Shown here piece by piece: positions 1 through 11,300 of a DNA stretch of 64,000 nucleotides. Origin of the DNA: Echinarachnius parma (Eukaryota; Echinodermata; Echinoidea; Clypeasteroida; Echinarachniidae); contig JBAMJV010001862.1 of assembly GCA_037951105.1 (NCBI GenBank), positions 62,001 to 126,000 on the forward strand. Direction: 5' to 3'. The notes under the pieces are model-generated. The model was not told the DNA's origin and searched no databases. It worked only from the letters and a program-made list of their open reading frames with translations. Numbering within the stretch: position 1 is the stretch's first letter; each line of letters opens with the position of its first letter. The translations under genes were made by a program, and so were the position numbers.

Positions 1-164
1 ACATCATTATCATCATCTCCTTTGTCATCACCACCATTACCTTCTTCTTAGTCATCATCATCATCATCGTCATCATCTTCTTTGTCATAGCCATCATCAT
101 CATCATCATCTTCTTCATCATAGTCATCATCATCATCATTTATTATGATGAAATTCATATTTTT
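1..164. repeat. TCA/ATC-rich microsatellite
   Basis: Interrupted runs of the trinucleotide TCA (ATC/CAT) with CTT interruptions cover the first 160 bases. It starts at the window edge, so the full length is unknown. No coding frame is supported. Confidence 0.85.
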
Positions 165-480
165 CTGCCGTAAACCATATGTGTGGATGTTGCGATGTGC
201 TTATATATTATTTATTTTATTTAGTATAAAAACACTGCATGTGCAACTACTAGGCCCCTTTGCAATGTAAAGTAAACAATGCTCATTTGAACCCTGTAAG
301 CTGTAGACGAGGATTGAGTTGACCAAGCCAAGAGAAAAGGTGATTCAAACAATAAGCATTGTTTTATGAAAATTTACAAAATTTACACACAAAAAAACTT
401 GTCAAATTGCGAACTTGATATTTCTTCAGATGACCGTGGTCTACATAATTAATTTATCTTCTTTTTTTTCTATTAATAGG
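165..480. other. AT-rich intergenic stretch, nothing recognised
   Basis: AT-rich sequence between the microsatellite and the minisatellite. No open frame with coding character, no inverted repeat and no RNA gene was seen. Confidence 0.5.
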
Positions 481-1170
481 GAATATCTCGGTCGTCCTAG
501 CCAACCGACGATAGATGACAACTTCTACCAATGGCGTGAAGTTCAACCACAGGTGGTGGATGTTGACAGCAACCGCGAATCTCGGTCGTCATGTCCCACA
601 TCGATCTCCATGACGCGATGACTGACGTCAAGTTTAACAACCGGTGGTGAATGGTGACATCTCGGTCGTCATGTCCATGACACGACGACTGACGTCAATA
701 TCTCGGTCGTCCTAGCCAACGTCAAGTTCGCAACCGACGATAGATGACAACTTCTTACCAATGGCGTGAAGTTCAACCATAGGTGGTGGATGTTGACAGC
801 AACCGCGAATCTCGGTCGTCATGTCCCACATCGATCTCCATGACGCGACGACTGACGTCAAGTTTAACAACCAGTGGTGAATGGTGACATCTCGGTCGTC
901 ATGTCCAATGTCGATGTCCATGACACGACGACTGACGTCAATATCTCGGTCGTCCTAGCCAACGTCAAGTTCGCAACCGACGATATATGACAACTTCTTA
1001 CCAATGGCGTGAAGTTCAACCACAGGTGGTGGATGTTGACAGCAACCGCGAATCTTGGTCGTCATGTCCAATGTCGATCTCCATGACGCGACGACTGACA
1101 TCAAGTTCAACAACTGGTGGCAGATGGTGACAGCAACCGCGAATTTCGGTCGTCATGTCCTATGTCGAGT
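481..1170. repeat. Minisatellite, about 240 bp period, three copies
   Basis: Three copies of a unit that begins near ATCTCGGTCGTCCTAGCCAA start at about 482, 698 and 941. The first is shorter (216 bp spacing) because it lacks an internal GTCAAGTTCGC segment. The second spacing is 243 bp. Within each unit the phrase TCTCGGTCGTCATGTCC recurs, so the array has a higher-order structure. The short open frames here are by-products of the repeat. Confidence 0.85.
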
Positions 1171-1628
1171 TTTTAAAAAAGACTGTGGGCAACTCAAAAC
1201 ACACAATAAGCTCTGCACTAAACTACATGTGAGAAGCTTGCTGCAAACTGAGCGCAACTAACTCCAGAATTTGCGGTCTGCATGCATCGGCGGGTCAGAT
1301 GAACCTTGCATCCATATCCATGCTGCCCTATTTTCCAGATAGTCTATAACACGCTGTGCATGTTACAGTGCATGATACTAACTCAAATATTATTTTTTTC
1401 AGTTTGACATTTTATAACAATGTTTATCAATATCTGATTTATTTGTGCCATTTTCTCGAATGGTTTTTTAAGAATGAGTAAAGCAATTTTGCAAGATAAT
1501 CATAATTCATTACGTCTTTACTGATTGTTTATTTTGTTTCCATGGTTACTGTGGTTCTGGTTAATATCCTTTTTTTCTGATTTTCTGAAATGTGTTGAAT
1601 AAGGATAACAAGTGAGAACATGATGATT

Positions 1629-1740
1629 GAAGTCATGGGCGTCGATACTTACGTAATACCCATTCATCAGGGGGGGATGGATGAATGAATCATCCCCCCC
1701 TGATCAATGGGTATCAATGACATATCGACGCCCGTGATTG
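1629..1740. repeat. Short hairpin repeat (possible mini-MITE)
   Basis: An imperfect palindrome of about 110 bp. GGGCGTCGATA on the left pairs with TATCGACGCCC on the right, and a GGGGGGATG / CATCCCCCCC stem lies near the centre. Stretches on either side (1171-1628 and 1741-1820) hold nothing I can identify. Confidence 0.6.
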
Positions 1741-1820
1741 AAGTTGTGCTTGGACTGCTTGGAGAGAAGATCATGATGCATGGTTGGCATATGAGTGGAA
1801 TGTGCAGAATGACGGTGGTA

Positions 1821-1996
1821 CAGCGGAACCTTGTTATAACGAGGTCCTTGGGACCATGAAAATTACCTTGTTATATCAGGTTTTGTCATTATATCAGGGT
1901 AAAAAAACAAAGAAATATAAAGGGCTGGGACCAGCAAAATGACCTTGTTATAACGAGGGTTTTGTTATCCGACCTCTTTATAACGAGGTTCCACTG
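1821..1996. mobile_element. pogo/Tigger-like MITE
   Basis: A 176 bp palindromic element beginning CAGCGGAACCTTGTTATAAC and ending with the near-complement GTTATAACGAGGTTCCACTG pattern, flanked by TA on both sides. This terminus type is typical of pogo/Tigger elements of the Tc1/mariner superfamily. It has no transposase, so it is non-autonomous. The TTATAACGAGG motif also recurs inside the element. Confidence 0.75.
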
Positions 1997-1998
1997 TA

Positions 1999-2929
1999 CA
2001 ATAAAATGCCCCACAGTGTTAGGGCATAGATATGGATGTAACAGGTCATTAGAACCTTGATTCATATTCTAAAATAATTCTAATCATCACAGGAAAACAT
2101 TAATTTTTAATCTATAACCAACCATAGGTATAACCTGTATAATATGATATCATACCTTTTTATAATGTTTTATGATAGGTCTTCATTATGTGTGAAATTT
2201 TCCATCATTGAAAGAAGTTAAAGTGGTCAAATAAAAAATATAAATTTACTCAAAAAGTCCAAAAGTGGATTTAGCGCCTTTTGGAATTAAAGTCTTCATT
2301 TATACCCATCTTCTCTTCAATTCCTGTCAAAAGTATACATGCACACACATACACAAACAATTTAACATACTTATTTGTTTGAGGATGTTAGTAGACATGA
2401 TTTCATGAATGTTGACGGTGAGTTTTTTTCTAGTTCGACCACATCCCAAACTGATCCAAATTGCTAAATAATTGAAATTTGTGTTCAAAACAGGCTGCCA
2501 AAAAGAACAAAACTTACAGATTTGTCTTATTTTCATAGAGACCCATCAGTATGCTGCATTGTTTTACAATTGATCGGATATTTTTACTTTAATTAGAGAC
2601 ACTCATAAAAGTGTGACCATTCCCATCCCACATACTGTACACACATATCAAACTTTCACACATTGTTTTGCTGTAATGTGAGCAAATTATCTTTATTACC
2701 AAAAAATAAACAAAACATAGCAATCAGCTTTTTTTCAGTCTGAATTTCGTAAACAAACTACATGTAGTAGCCAAGGTAAAATTCACATGTCAGATAGTCA
2801 TGAAAATGGATTATTATGGAATTTACTCACTCCATACGTAAAATATTCCCAAAATAATCAGCAGATGGAATGTAAGTAAGATGTGACCATAATGGTATTC
2901 CTGTGCTGAAGGAGATTTGCAGAGAAATG
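1999..2929. other. AT-rich intergenic stretch, nothing recognised
   Basis: About 930 bp of AT-rich sequence between the MITE and the gene remnant. No coding frame, RNA gene or clear repeat was recognised. Confidence 0.5.
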
Positions 2930-4540
2930 TCACTTTGAAAATGTTATAAATAGTCTGTACAGCCTACAGGTTAGAAGTGCCAGTAGATGATCGTGATGCG
3001 AAGGCTTCCTGAAGCCTGTACACGAGTCTGAAGGGAAGGTTGCCCTATCCATCGTTACGGCGCAGGATGGTAGTGGCACTCTCACCTGGCACCCCAGATA
3101 ACCCCAACACCACCGTGCCATTTGCCTATAGGCAGCATGATTGTTTCTCCTGGGAAAAGAGCAAATAGAAAGAGAAAAGAAAAGTTTGTGAGAAAAGGTA
3201 TTACAAAAATCTAATTGTATGACCCATATGAGTGCTTATTAATCAGTTGTTATTAATACAATGTGTAATATACAGGGTATTGTATAGTAGTTCTAAATGT
3301 CTTTATGTACATGGACTGTATCATAGGTGTAACCCGGAGGTGGAGGAGGGGTGACCAAAAATTACTGTTTGGGGGGTTTGAACCCCCCCTTTTCAACGTG
3401 CATATAATCTTGGTCTTGCCCCCGCCCCCCCCCCCCCCCCCCCCCCCCCACTAACAGAATTCTCAACCAATGGTCTTCGTGTCAAAAAGTTTTGAAGGTA
3501 CTTCGTCTCAGCTTCAAAGATTTTCTACGAATACCCCTCACCCCCTCGCTAACAGAAATTTGGCTGACGAAATAACCCCCCCCCCCCCCTTGAAAATATC
3601 CTGGGTACGCCACTGCACTGCAGTCTCCAGCACTGCATGCAAATTCCTAAACCTGGGTGCTCTGTGATGCAAGTCAGGGTCTTCTCATAAGAGTTCACCT
3701 CTCCCACCACCTGCAGGATCTCCTTGCAACATGTGAACTATTTCACCGTCGGCATGGCCGAGCAGCCTCCAGCACATGAACACCTGCAAATTGTAGAAAT
3801 GTGCAAATTGATAGCTATTTATACCTTCTTCAGTACAGCAAATTATAGTCCATATACCGTATATTGCAGTAGTGTTTGAAGCTTGAGCAACAGAGCGAGC
3901 CTCATACTAAATGCTGCTTCAAAATACATTATCTTTTTTATTTACAGTCCTATCATCATTTAGTACTTTATATCTTGTGTCTGTTGCAGCGTAGCTGTAG
4001 TGATCCCCTTGTAGTTGTATGGGTGCGTTGGCCTGTGCCCCGCGCCCTAAGCCGGCCGACTGCGCTAGCTCAATAAGGCCATCGCAACGGCACAGGTAAT
4101 TGAAATCAGTACAGTATCAAATCGCTCGGATCACCTATAGTATCCGATTATGCCCATGCTTATCAATTCTATCCAACGATCAGTACTTTCTCTGCTATTA
4201 TAGATTACAAAATAAGCATTAATATCTTACGATAATATCATCATAAATTGTAAAATTGAAACTCACCAACTGTTGTTTCCAATCAATCCTATTTTCCTGG
4301 TCGGCCTGCTGAGTGCTGGTAGTGACTGGTACACGGAAGCTTTATCACGATCGCCGGTACGCGTATCCGCCGAGGCTACGGGTGCAGATTAGTACGGCTG
4401 TACACCCGCTGGTCAGAGTTGCAGCTGCATCGCCATCTTCCTCTTCCACCTCAAAATGTAACATTTCAGCATCTGATATATCACTCCCAATGTCATAGTC
4501 TTGCTCGTTATCACAGCCTGATAAATCACAGTTGAATTCA
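2930..4540 (-). pseudogene. Remnant of a P2X7-like cysteine-rich domain gene
   Basis: Three minus-strand pieces match the domain found at the C-terminus of P2X7 receptors and in many invertebrate intracellular proteins. The last exon (2930-3149) reads HAAYRQMARWCWGYLG, then VRVPLPSCAV and FPSDSCTGF. The middle exon (3653-3783) reads CSCAGGCSAMPTVK, stop, FTCCKEILQVVGEV and ends ITEHP. An acidic N-terminal piece near 4310-4540 reads SDISDAEMLHFEVEEEDGD and ends GVQPY, stop, SAPVASAD, where the family usually continues into a YxFEP-like motif. The stops are TAG at 3738-3740 and TAA at 4389-4391. Splice sites around the two clear exons look intact, but their phases do not join. The segment of about 30 residues expected between them is not visible, and a MITE occupies part of that intron. 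I therefore call a pseudogene. Sequencing error could explain a stop but not both stops and the missing exon. Confidence 0.62.
3324..3620. mobile_element. MITE with GTACCCAGG-type ends
   Basis: It begins ATAGGTGTAACCCGGAGG and ends CCTGGGTACGCCACTG, an inverted-end pattern shared with the element at 14296-14460. Long C tracts (3421-3449, 3575-3589) and the phrase GGGGTTTGAACCCCCC lie inside. It is inserted between two exons of the P2X7-like remnant. No transposase is present. Confidence 0.6.
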
Positions 4541-4544
4541 TCTA

Positions 4545-5195
4545 TTGGGAATTACATTTAATTGCTAAATTAAACAATTTTCCTTGAGTACTTCAGCGAG
4601 AACATGTACTATAGTACACAAACGATGCGAGCTGTGAGAATGTAAACAACACAGGCTCCTGCAATGACGTCACAGACCTCACGTAATTTAAGCAGACTCG
4701 AAGCTGCTCTTGGACAAATTTCACGGGTCGTTCCCGATAGAGATATTGGAGTCAGATTTTTTTATAATGCGTTTTTTTCGAAGAAAAACTCTTGTCATTA
4801 TCGAATTCTGCGTGGAAAACCTTTGTTAGAGTGTTGAAAAGTCAAATTTTGCTCCTTTTTGACCGCAAAGGCCCTTTAATTCACTGTCTTAATATCCCTT
4901 AATGTATTTTATAATATATTTGTCAAATTTGAGCCATTTTTGTCAAATTTACAGGACTTTTGGACAAGTTGGATGCAGTGCGACGCCCACAAAAATAAAT
5001 TGGCAAGCAATACTAACCCTGAAAACTATTTCTAAAATGAATCCTAATAGTAATAGACCTAATCCTAATTCTAATAAATTTAGGGTAATGGTTAACAAAA
5101 CATAAATCATCTAGTCTCACAACTACTGTAAGTTCTAAGTGTAAACATTCTGTATTTATTACCTATAAGATTGAAGTTCTAGGACTTTTAAAAAC
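4545..5195. other. Sequence upstream of INPP1, promoter not resolved
   Basis: This interval must hold at least part of the INPP1 5' UTR or its promoter. A weak acceptor-like AG at about 5180 (TTGAAGTTCTAG) could join a non-coding 5' exon to the ATG exon. No TATA box or initiator could be assigned. No coding frame supported by splice sites was found. Confidence 0.3.
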
Positions 5196-5399
5196 ATGGC
5201 TGAGCTGCTACAGACGCTGGTGAGGCTCGGAGAGAAGGCGGGCAACCTGGCACGCATCATCCGGGCAGAGAGGGCGCTGTTTGAGCTTCTCGTGGAGGAG
5301 AAAACCGGTGAGGCAAAGAACAAGAGGTTCGTGCGCGACTTCAAGACGCTGGCGGACGTCCTCATACAGGAGATGATCAGACATGATGTGGGATTGAAG
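5196..5399 (+). CDS. INPP1: INPP1 coding exon 1 (residues 1-68)
   Basis: Encodes the N-terminal helix and the KNKRFVRDFKTLADVLIQEM segment typical of the family. It ends DVGLK at a GTAACA donor, phase 0. The exon is clearly GC-richer than its flanks. Confidence 0.93.
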
Positions 5400-8300
5400 G
5401 TAACACATGATTAGGACCACTCATACTTGCATTATCATACTGTAATGTCATAGGCAATGCATAGACAATGCAAGGCTAGCATGTATTTGTTGAAACCCCA
5501 AGACATACATTGACTTAGATCGACAAATTTAGCGCTTTCATGGCCTCTTTGACATTATTACTGAAATATTTTACTGTAGGCCTTCTAGCGCTAGACGCTA
5601 CGATTGCCGCCCGTTGTGCGGGCCAATAACAGCGTCATCCTCCAATGACAGAAGATTATGGAATGTCAGTTACTGGCAGTCATAAATACATGAAAATATG
5701 GGTTTTTGCGCTTGTTATTACAGAAATATTAATACAGTATATTTCTGGCAACTATTATGTCGGTAATTGTCTGAACCGGGTCCCGATAAACTTTTACCGG
5801 TCGGGAACCGGTATCCCGATAAATTTTTACCGTCGAAACTCGGACCGGTAAAATCACGCAATCGTGCAAAAAAAAAAAAAAATGTTAAAGAAGAAATCAA
5901 GATTATCACAATAATGAAGCGGAATTCAAATAAAAACGGGGCAATTAATATCATTTACTTTAAAGAGTGGTTATTTTCGAGAAATTCTTGGTTCGTTAGG
6001 CTACTTCGTTTGACAGTCAGAAATTGAACAGGAAGCGCAACATTGCAAGTCATTTGAACGATATTGTCGGCGGATGTGCACACAATGTTAGTCCGATACT
6101 CCAGGGGAGTTGTCTGATGGATCTTTGTATGATCCAGCTGATGAGCCAGTGCATTCAAAAAGTGGCTCAAAATACGTTTTTTGGTCATTTGCACCATTTA
6201 AAAATGTTTTGATATTCTACTTACATGATTTCATGGCGTTTGACAGCCGAACAGAAACAAAAATGAGCCCCAAAACAATGAAAACAACTACTCAAAACAT
6301 CGATAAAAAACGACTACATCGCTCCCATTCGCTCAGTATACCCTGTGCGCAAGTTACGCCGGGTCTCTTTTTCTTTGGCGAGATTCATCCGCCGGCCGGT
6401 GGAACTACGTTAATTCATCCGCCATATGTTATCGTAATACTGCACACGCACATTTGATCCATAAATAGGCCATGTGCGTGTGCAGTATTACGATACCGTA
6501 TGGCGGATGAATTAACATAGTTCCACCGGCCGGCGGATGAATCTCGCCGAAGAAAAAGAGACCCGGCGTAACTTGCACACAGGGTATACGTATACGAGCG
6601 AATGGCAGCGATGTAGTCGTTTTTTATCGATGTTTTGAGTTGTTGTTTTCATTGTTTTGGGGCTCATTTTTGTTTCTGTTCGGCTGTCAAACGCCATGAA
6701 ATCATGTAAGTAGAATATCAAAACATTTTTAAATGGTGCAAATGACCAAAAAACGTATTTTGAGCCACTTTTTGAATGCACTGGCTCATCAGCTGGATCA
6801 TACAAAGATCCATCAGACAACTCCCCTGGAGTATCGGACTAACATTGTGTGCACATCCGCCGACAATATCGTTCAAATGACTAGCAATGTTGCGCTTCCT
6901 GTTCAATTTCTGACTGTCAAACGAAGTAAAGAACCAAGAATTTCTCGAAAATAACCACTCTTTAAAGTAAATCAATTGCCCCGTTTTTATTTGAATTCCG
7001 CTTCATTATTGTGATAATCTTAATTTCTTTTTTAACATTTGATTTTTTAATTTTTTTTCGGGGCACCGTTTCCGATATAACGAAACCGGGTCCCGATTGA
7101 AACGGTCGGTAACCGGTGTGATCGACCGAAACCGACTCAGCCTTAATTCATAAACTCACTGATCTAGTATGCCCCACTACATGACATGTCTTTTTTGACG
7201 AGAAATCTCGGGCCCCGAAGTGAAAGGGTTAAACGCTGTGTTCAAAAATTTTTGCAACGGTTGCTGAAAAGCATTTTAAATTTTAAACAAAATTAGCGTC
7301 AAAAAGACATGTCATGTAGTGGGGCATACTAGATCGGTGAGGTTATCATAGTTGCCAGAAATATATTGATATTTCTGTAATAACAAGCCAAAAACACATA
7401 TTTTCATGTATTTATGACTGCCAGTAACTGACATTCCGTAATCTTCTTTCATTGGAGGATGACGCTGTTATTGGCCCGCACGACGGGCGACAATCGTAGC
7501 GTCTAGCGCTAGAAGGCCGACAGTAAAATATTTCAGTAATAATGTCAGAGGCCATGAAAGTGCTAGATTTGTCGATCTAGCATTGAGTATGTATACTGTG
7601 CGATTGAAATGATGTGTGTGGCATGTAAATGGAAAAATAGGAATAGTTTTTATATTTCCAATACAAATATCATACATGAAGAAATAATTATATTGCTCTA
7701 ATGGAATGAGAAATAGCCAAAGATAATAATAAAGATGATGCTGATTTTTAAGCACTGCTTTGTAAGTTTGCTACAATTATTTTGGTGCTTGCCTTTTTTG
7801 AGTGATTTTGTCCATGTGCAATTGATGTTCGAAGGAATTACAAACATTTAAAAGGTTCTAGAGTTATATATCAAATTTGAAGAAAATGAAACTTTGAATA
7901 AAATCAATACTTTTCAGTTTGCAGGTTTGACGGACTATGTGTACGGGGAGGAAAGCAACAAGTTTACAAATGCGGCTGGGGAAAGCATAACGGTCGCCGT
8001 GCAGTCAACAGCAGAAGAAACAAGAGACCTCCTCACAAAAGTACTAGACGGGAACACGGTTGCAGCAACGCTACTAGCGCAGGCTGTCCACACAGATTTA
8101 ATGGAGAATCAGCTGGAGCAGAGACTCCTTGAGTTGACCTTTGACCTGGACATGGATAACATTGGCATCTGGATAGATCCCATAGGTAAGCACAGTACCC
8201 AGTGGGGATTACACATGGGGAGGGGGGGGGGGGGGGGTGTTTCACAAAGATAATAAGTTGAACTTAAAATCATAGTAGGCCATTTGTAGACTTGGAATAA

Positions 8301-11300
8301 AACATATTCAAAAGCAAAACAAAACAAACAATTATCTGGGAGACTCTTTGATAAATGATTGTTTGTTATCCAAATTTATGCCTTTTAAAAAGAACTTTTT
8401 CAACAATTTTACAAAGAAACTTATACTTTCCAAAATAGTTAAGTTCAACTTTTAATCTTTTTTCATAAGACAGGATAACCAGTCTAGTATGAAATCTAAT
8501 AATATAACCAATATGTAATGATCAATATAACAATGTTGTTCATCTTTAGACAGCACAGCAGAGTACATCAAAGGCATAGAGGATGAATCGCCAGAGAGTG
8601 GTGTGTATCAGCATGGCTTACAGTGCGCTGTGGTACTGATTGGGGCCTTTGACCGTGAGACGGGGTCACCAGTCTTGGGCACCATCAACCAGCCCTTTGC
8701 CAGCCAGAATCCCGAGACAAAGAGGTGTGTGATTTCTCTCATATGCGCATTACCATACTTCTGTGTGTCGCAGACACTGCATAGACAGTGCATGGGTGGC
8801 AGGTATCATAGACTTGCCAACACATGAATTGTCTATGTGCGATGCCGGTATTGTCGCATAAACAATCATCGCTCACAGTGCATACAAACATATGGGTACT
8901 TGACTCATTGAACAGTTGTCACGTGATAGAGATTTAGAGCGCAATATGGAGGCCACAGAGACTGGAGATATATGTATAAAGACTAGAGGGCCTGCATCAC
9001 TAAGTAATGCTGGCTTTGTTAGCTAGCTAAGCTCATTGCCGTCCAACGATAAGCACCCGCGCCGTACCTTCTGGTGTGTGCTCGCCTATGGCTGGCTACG
9101 CGGTGCGTGCGCCCATTGGATCATGTATGTACAGCATTCGCTTGAACGCATGATCTATGATCACCCCAGTGTGTACTATCATATGTGTGATCATATGTGT
9201 GACACAGACAGAGATTGGAGATATAAAATATATATATATACGAGGGGCGTTCAATAAGTTCATAGCCCAACCTTGAAGGAGTCAAGTTGCAACATCGATT
9301 AATATATACAGGTGTTCTTTCATCCATATAATACCGATGTACAGCCAAGAGCTTTTCGGCATTTTTCCTGAGGGCCTCAAGGGCCTCCTTGAAGATGTCT
9401 CTTAAAGACCTCTCAAAAACCTACATATTGGCAGATTTTGTCTCATTATCCTCCTGAAAATCACAATCTTGGGATTGTTTCTTCATATGTCAGAAGAGAT
9501 CTATCGATACCAGGTTTGGGGGATAAGGAGAAACCATCAACAAACCAATCCAGCAGTTATTAGCTTTTCAAAAGTCACCTGGCTCTTGTGAGCAGGCACA
9601 TTGTCCTCGAGCAGCACATGTCTCTCATCAACTTGCATTGCTTCATTTTCCAAGTGACTTTTAATGAACATTGCATCAATAAAAGCCTGTCTAGATCAGC
9701 AACAGAATACAACTGACCTGGCTTTGCACCACTGACCATGTGAAGGATGCAACATTGCATACACAACATTAAGTAACCCAAATTCCTGCTCCTTCATGGT
9801 TGGGCTATGAACTTATTGAACGCCCCTCGTATATATATAGAGAGATTTTAAAAATATGGATTACAAATATAGGAAAGCTAACTTTGCTTTCTACAATGTT
9901 TCAAAACTGTATAAAACATGTTTGTATTCAAACATATAAACGAAACTGACTAGAAATATTTTAAATGATAAAAAATGAGTCAAGAAAAATAGGCTTCGCC
10001 GGGAATCTAACCCGAGACCTCCGGATTGCTAGGTACTCAACCATTGAGCCACGAAGACTTTTGAATAAGGGACGTTCCCATGAACCCTTTTCATTGCTGG
10101 ATTAGTCAGAAGCTATATAAACCGGGCACTAACCCAAGGATAATTAAATCAACTTTTCTAGAGAAAGTGTGCAGGATCACACGAAGTGATGCAGCTTTCT
10201 ATTAATTTAGTTCAAACATATAACAGAAACTGACTAGAAATATTTGATATGATTGAAAAATAGCAAAGAAAAATAGGCTTCGCCAGGAATCGAACCCGAG
10301 ACCTCTGGATCGCTAGACCGGTGCTCAACCATGGAGCAACGAAGACGTCCCCACGAAACCCTTTTCATTGCTGGATTAGTCAGAAGCTATATAAAACATG
10401 ATTGTGTCAGCAGTGCAAAGGTGCCTTTTTTTGTTTGAATATTTTTCTTACAAAAGATTTTCATGATTGATAATAAAAGTCATCATAATCTCTTCATTGT
10501 TTTTTAGCTGGACAGGCCGCTCGTTCTGGGGAGTGCACTACAAGGATATATGCTACAACTCCCTTCCCTCTCCTACGGATAACATGCCCACCCCCACGGA
10601 GGACAGTGGACTGTCCTTCGTCATGAGCTCCAGCGAGGATGCACACATCAAGGATGCCTTGTCTGCAATTGGGACGGTCCACTTTGCTAGCGGGGCGGGC
10701 TACAAAGTAAGAGAATATTGGTATCATTCGTCCAAGTACCCTTCAAATGGAGGAATTGTTTGACTCGTCAATATCCTGTGTACATTTTTGTTTATCTTCA
10801 ATTGCTCAGTAATAATAACACAAATAATATGAACATTTCTATAGCACAGCTACTATAAATTGATAGTCTATCGTGCTTAATAATACAAGTTAAAGGGATC
10901 TAGTAACTTTGTTGACGTGTGCAAAAAGTGATAAATGGTTGGTACAATGTATATTGTTGTTATCTGATATGTCCACAGGGTATTGTGTGAACATTTCAAG
11001 TCAAATGGACGTTATATGGCCGAGTTATGAGCAAAAAAAAAAAAAATTTGCGGTCCAGTGGATAATTTAACATCTAAACACTTCAATCGTAAATATCTTT
11101 TTAACGAAAGGGAATTTGAAAAACTGAAACCTGTACCATGCTTTTATTGTTAATACGAATACAACAAGGTATGAGGGAACCGCTAGAATTCAAATTGGAT
11201 TTTGAGGATTTGGACAATGTTACTAAGTCCCTTTAACAATACTTAATTTGTAAGTTCACAAGTAAGAAACTCATTGATGATGAGTTGATTTTGGCGTGAC

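Noticed and set aside
3720..3783. Alternative open frame VFMCWRLLGHADGEIVHMLQ
   Set aside because: It is the wrong frame of the P2X7-like exon; the family match lies in the other frame, with one stop.
6110..6457. 115-codon frame and its mirror at 6512-6820
   Set aside because: Both are in the arms of the foldback element and are inverse copies of each other; no transposase motif.
9991..10348. Possible functional tRNA genes on the minus strand
   Set aside because: Box A and B are present but arms do not pair into a cloverleaf, and the units carry a shared non-tRNA body, so they are SINEs.
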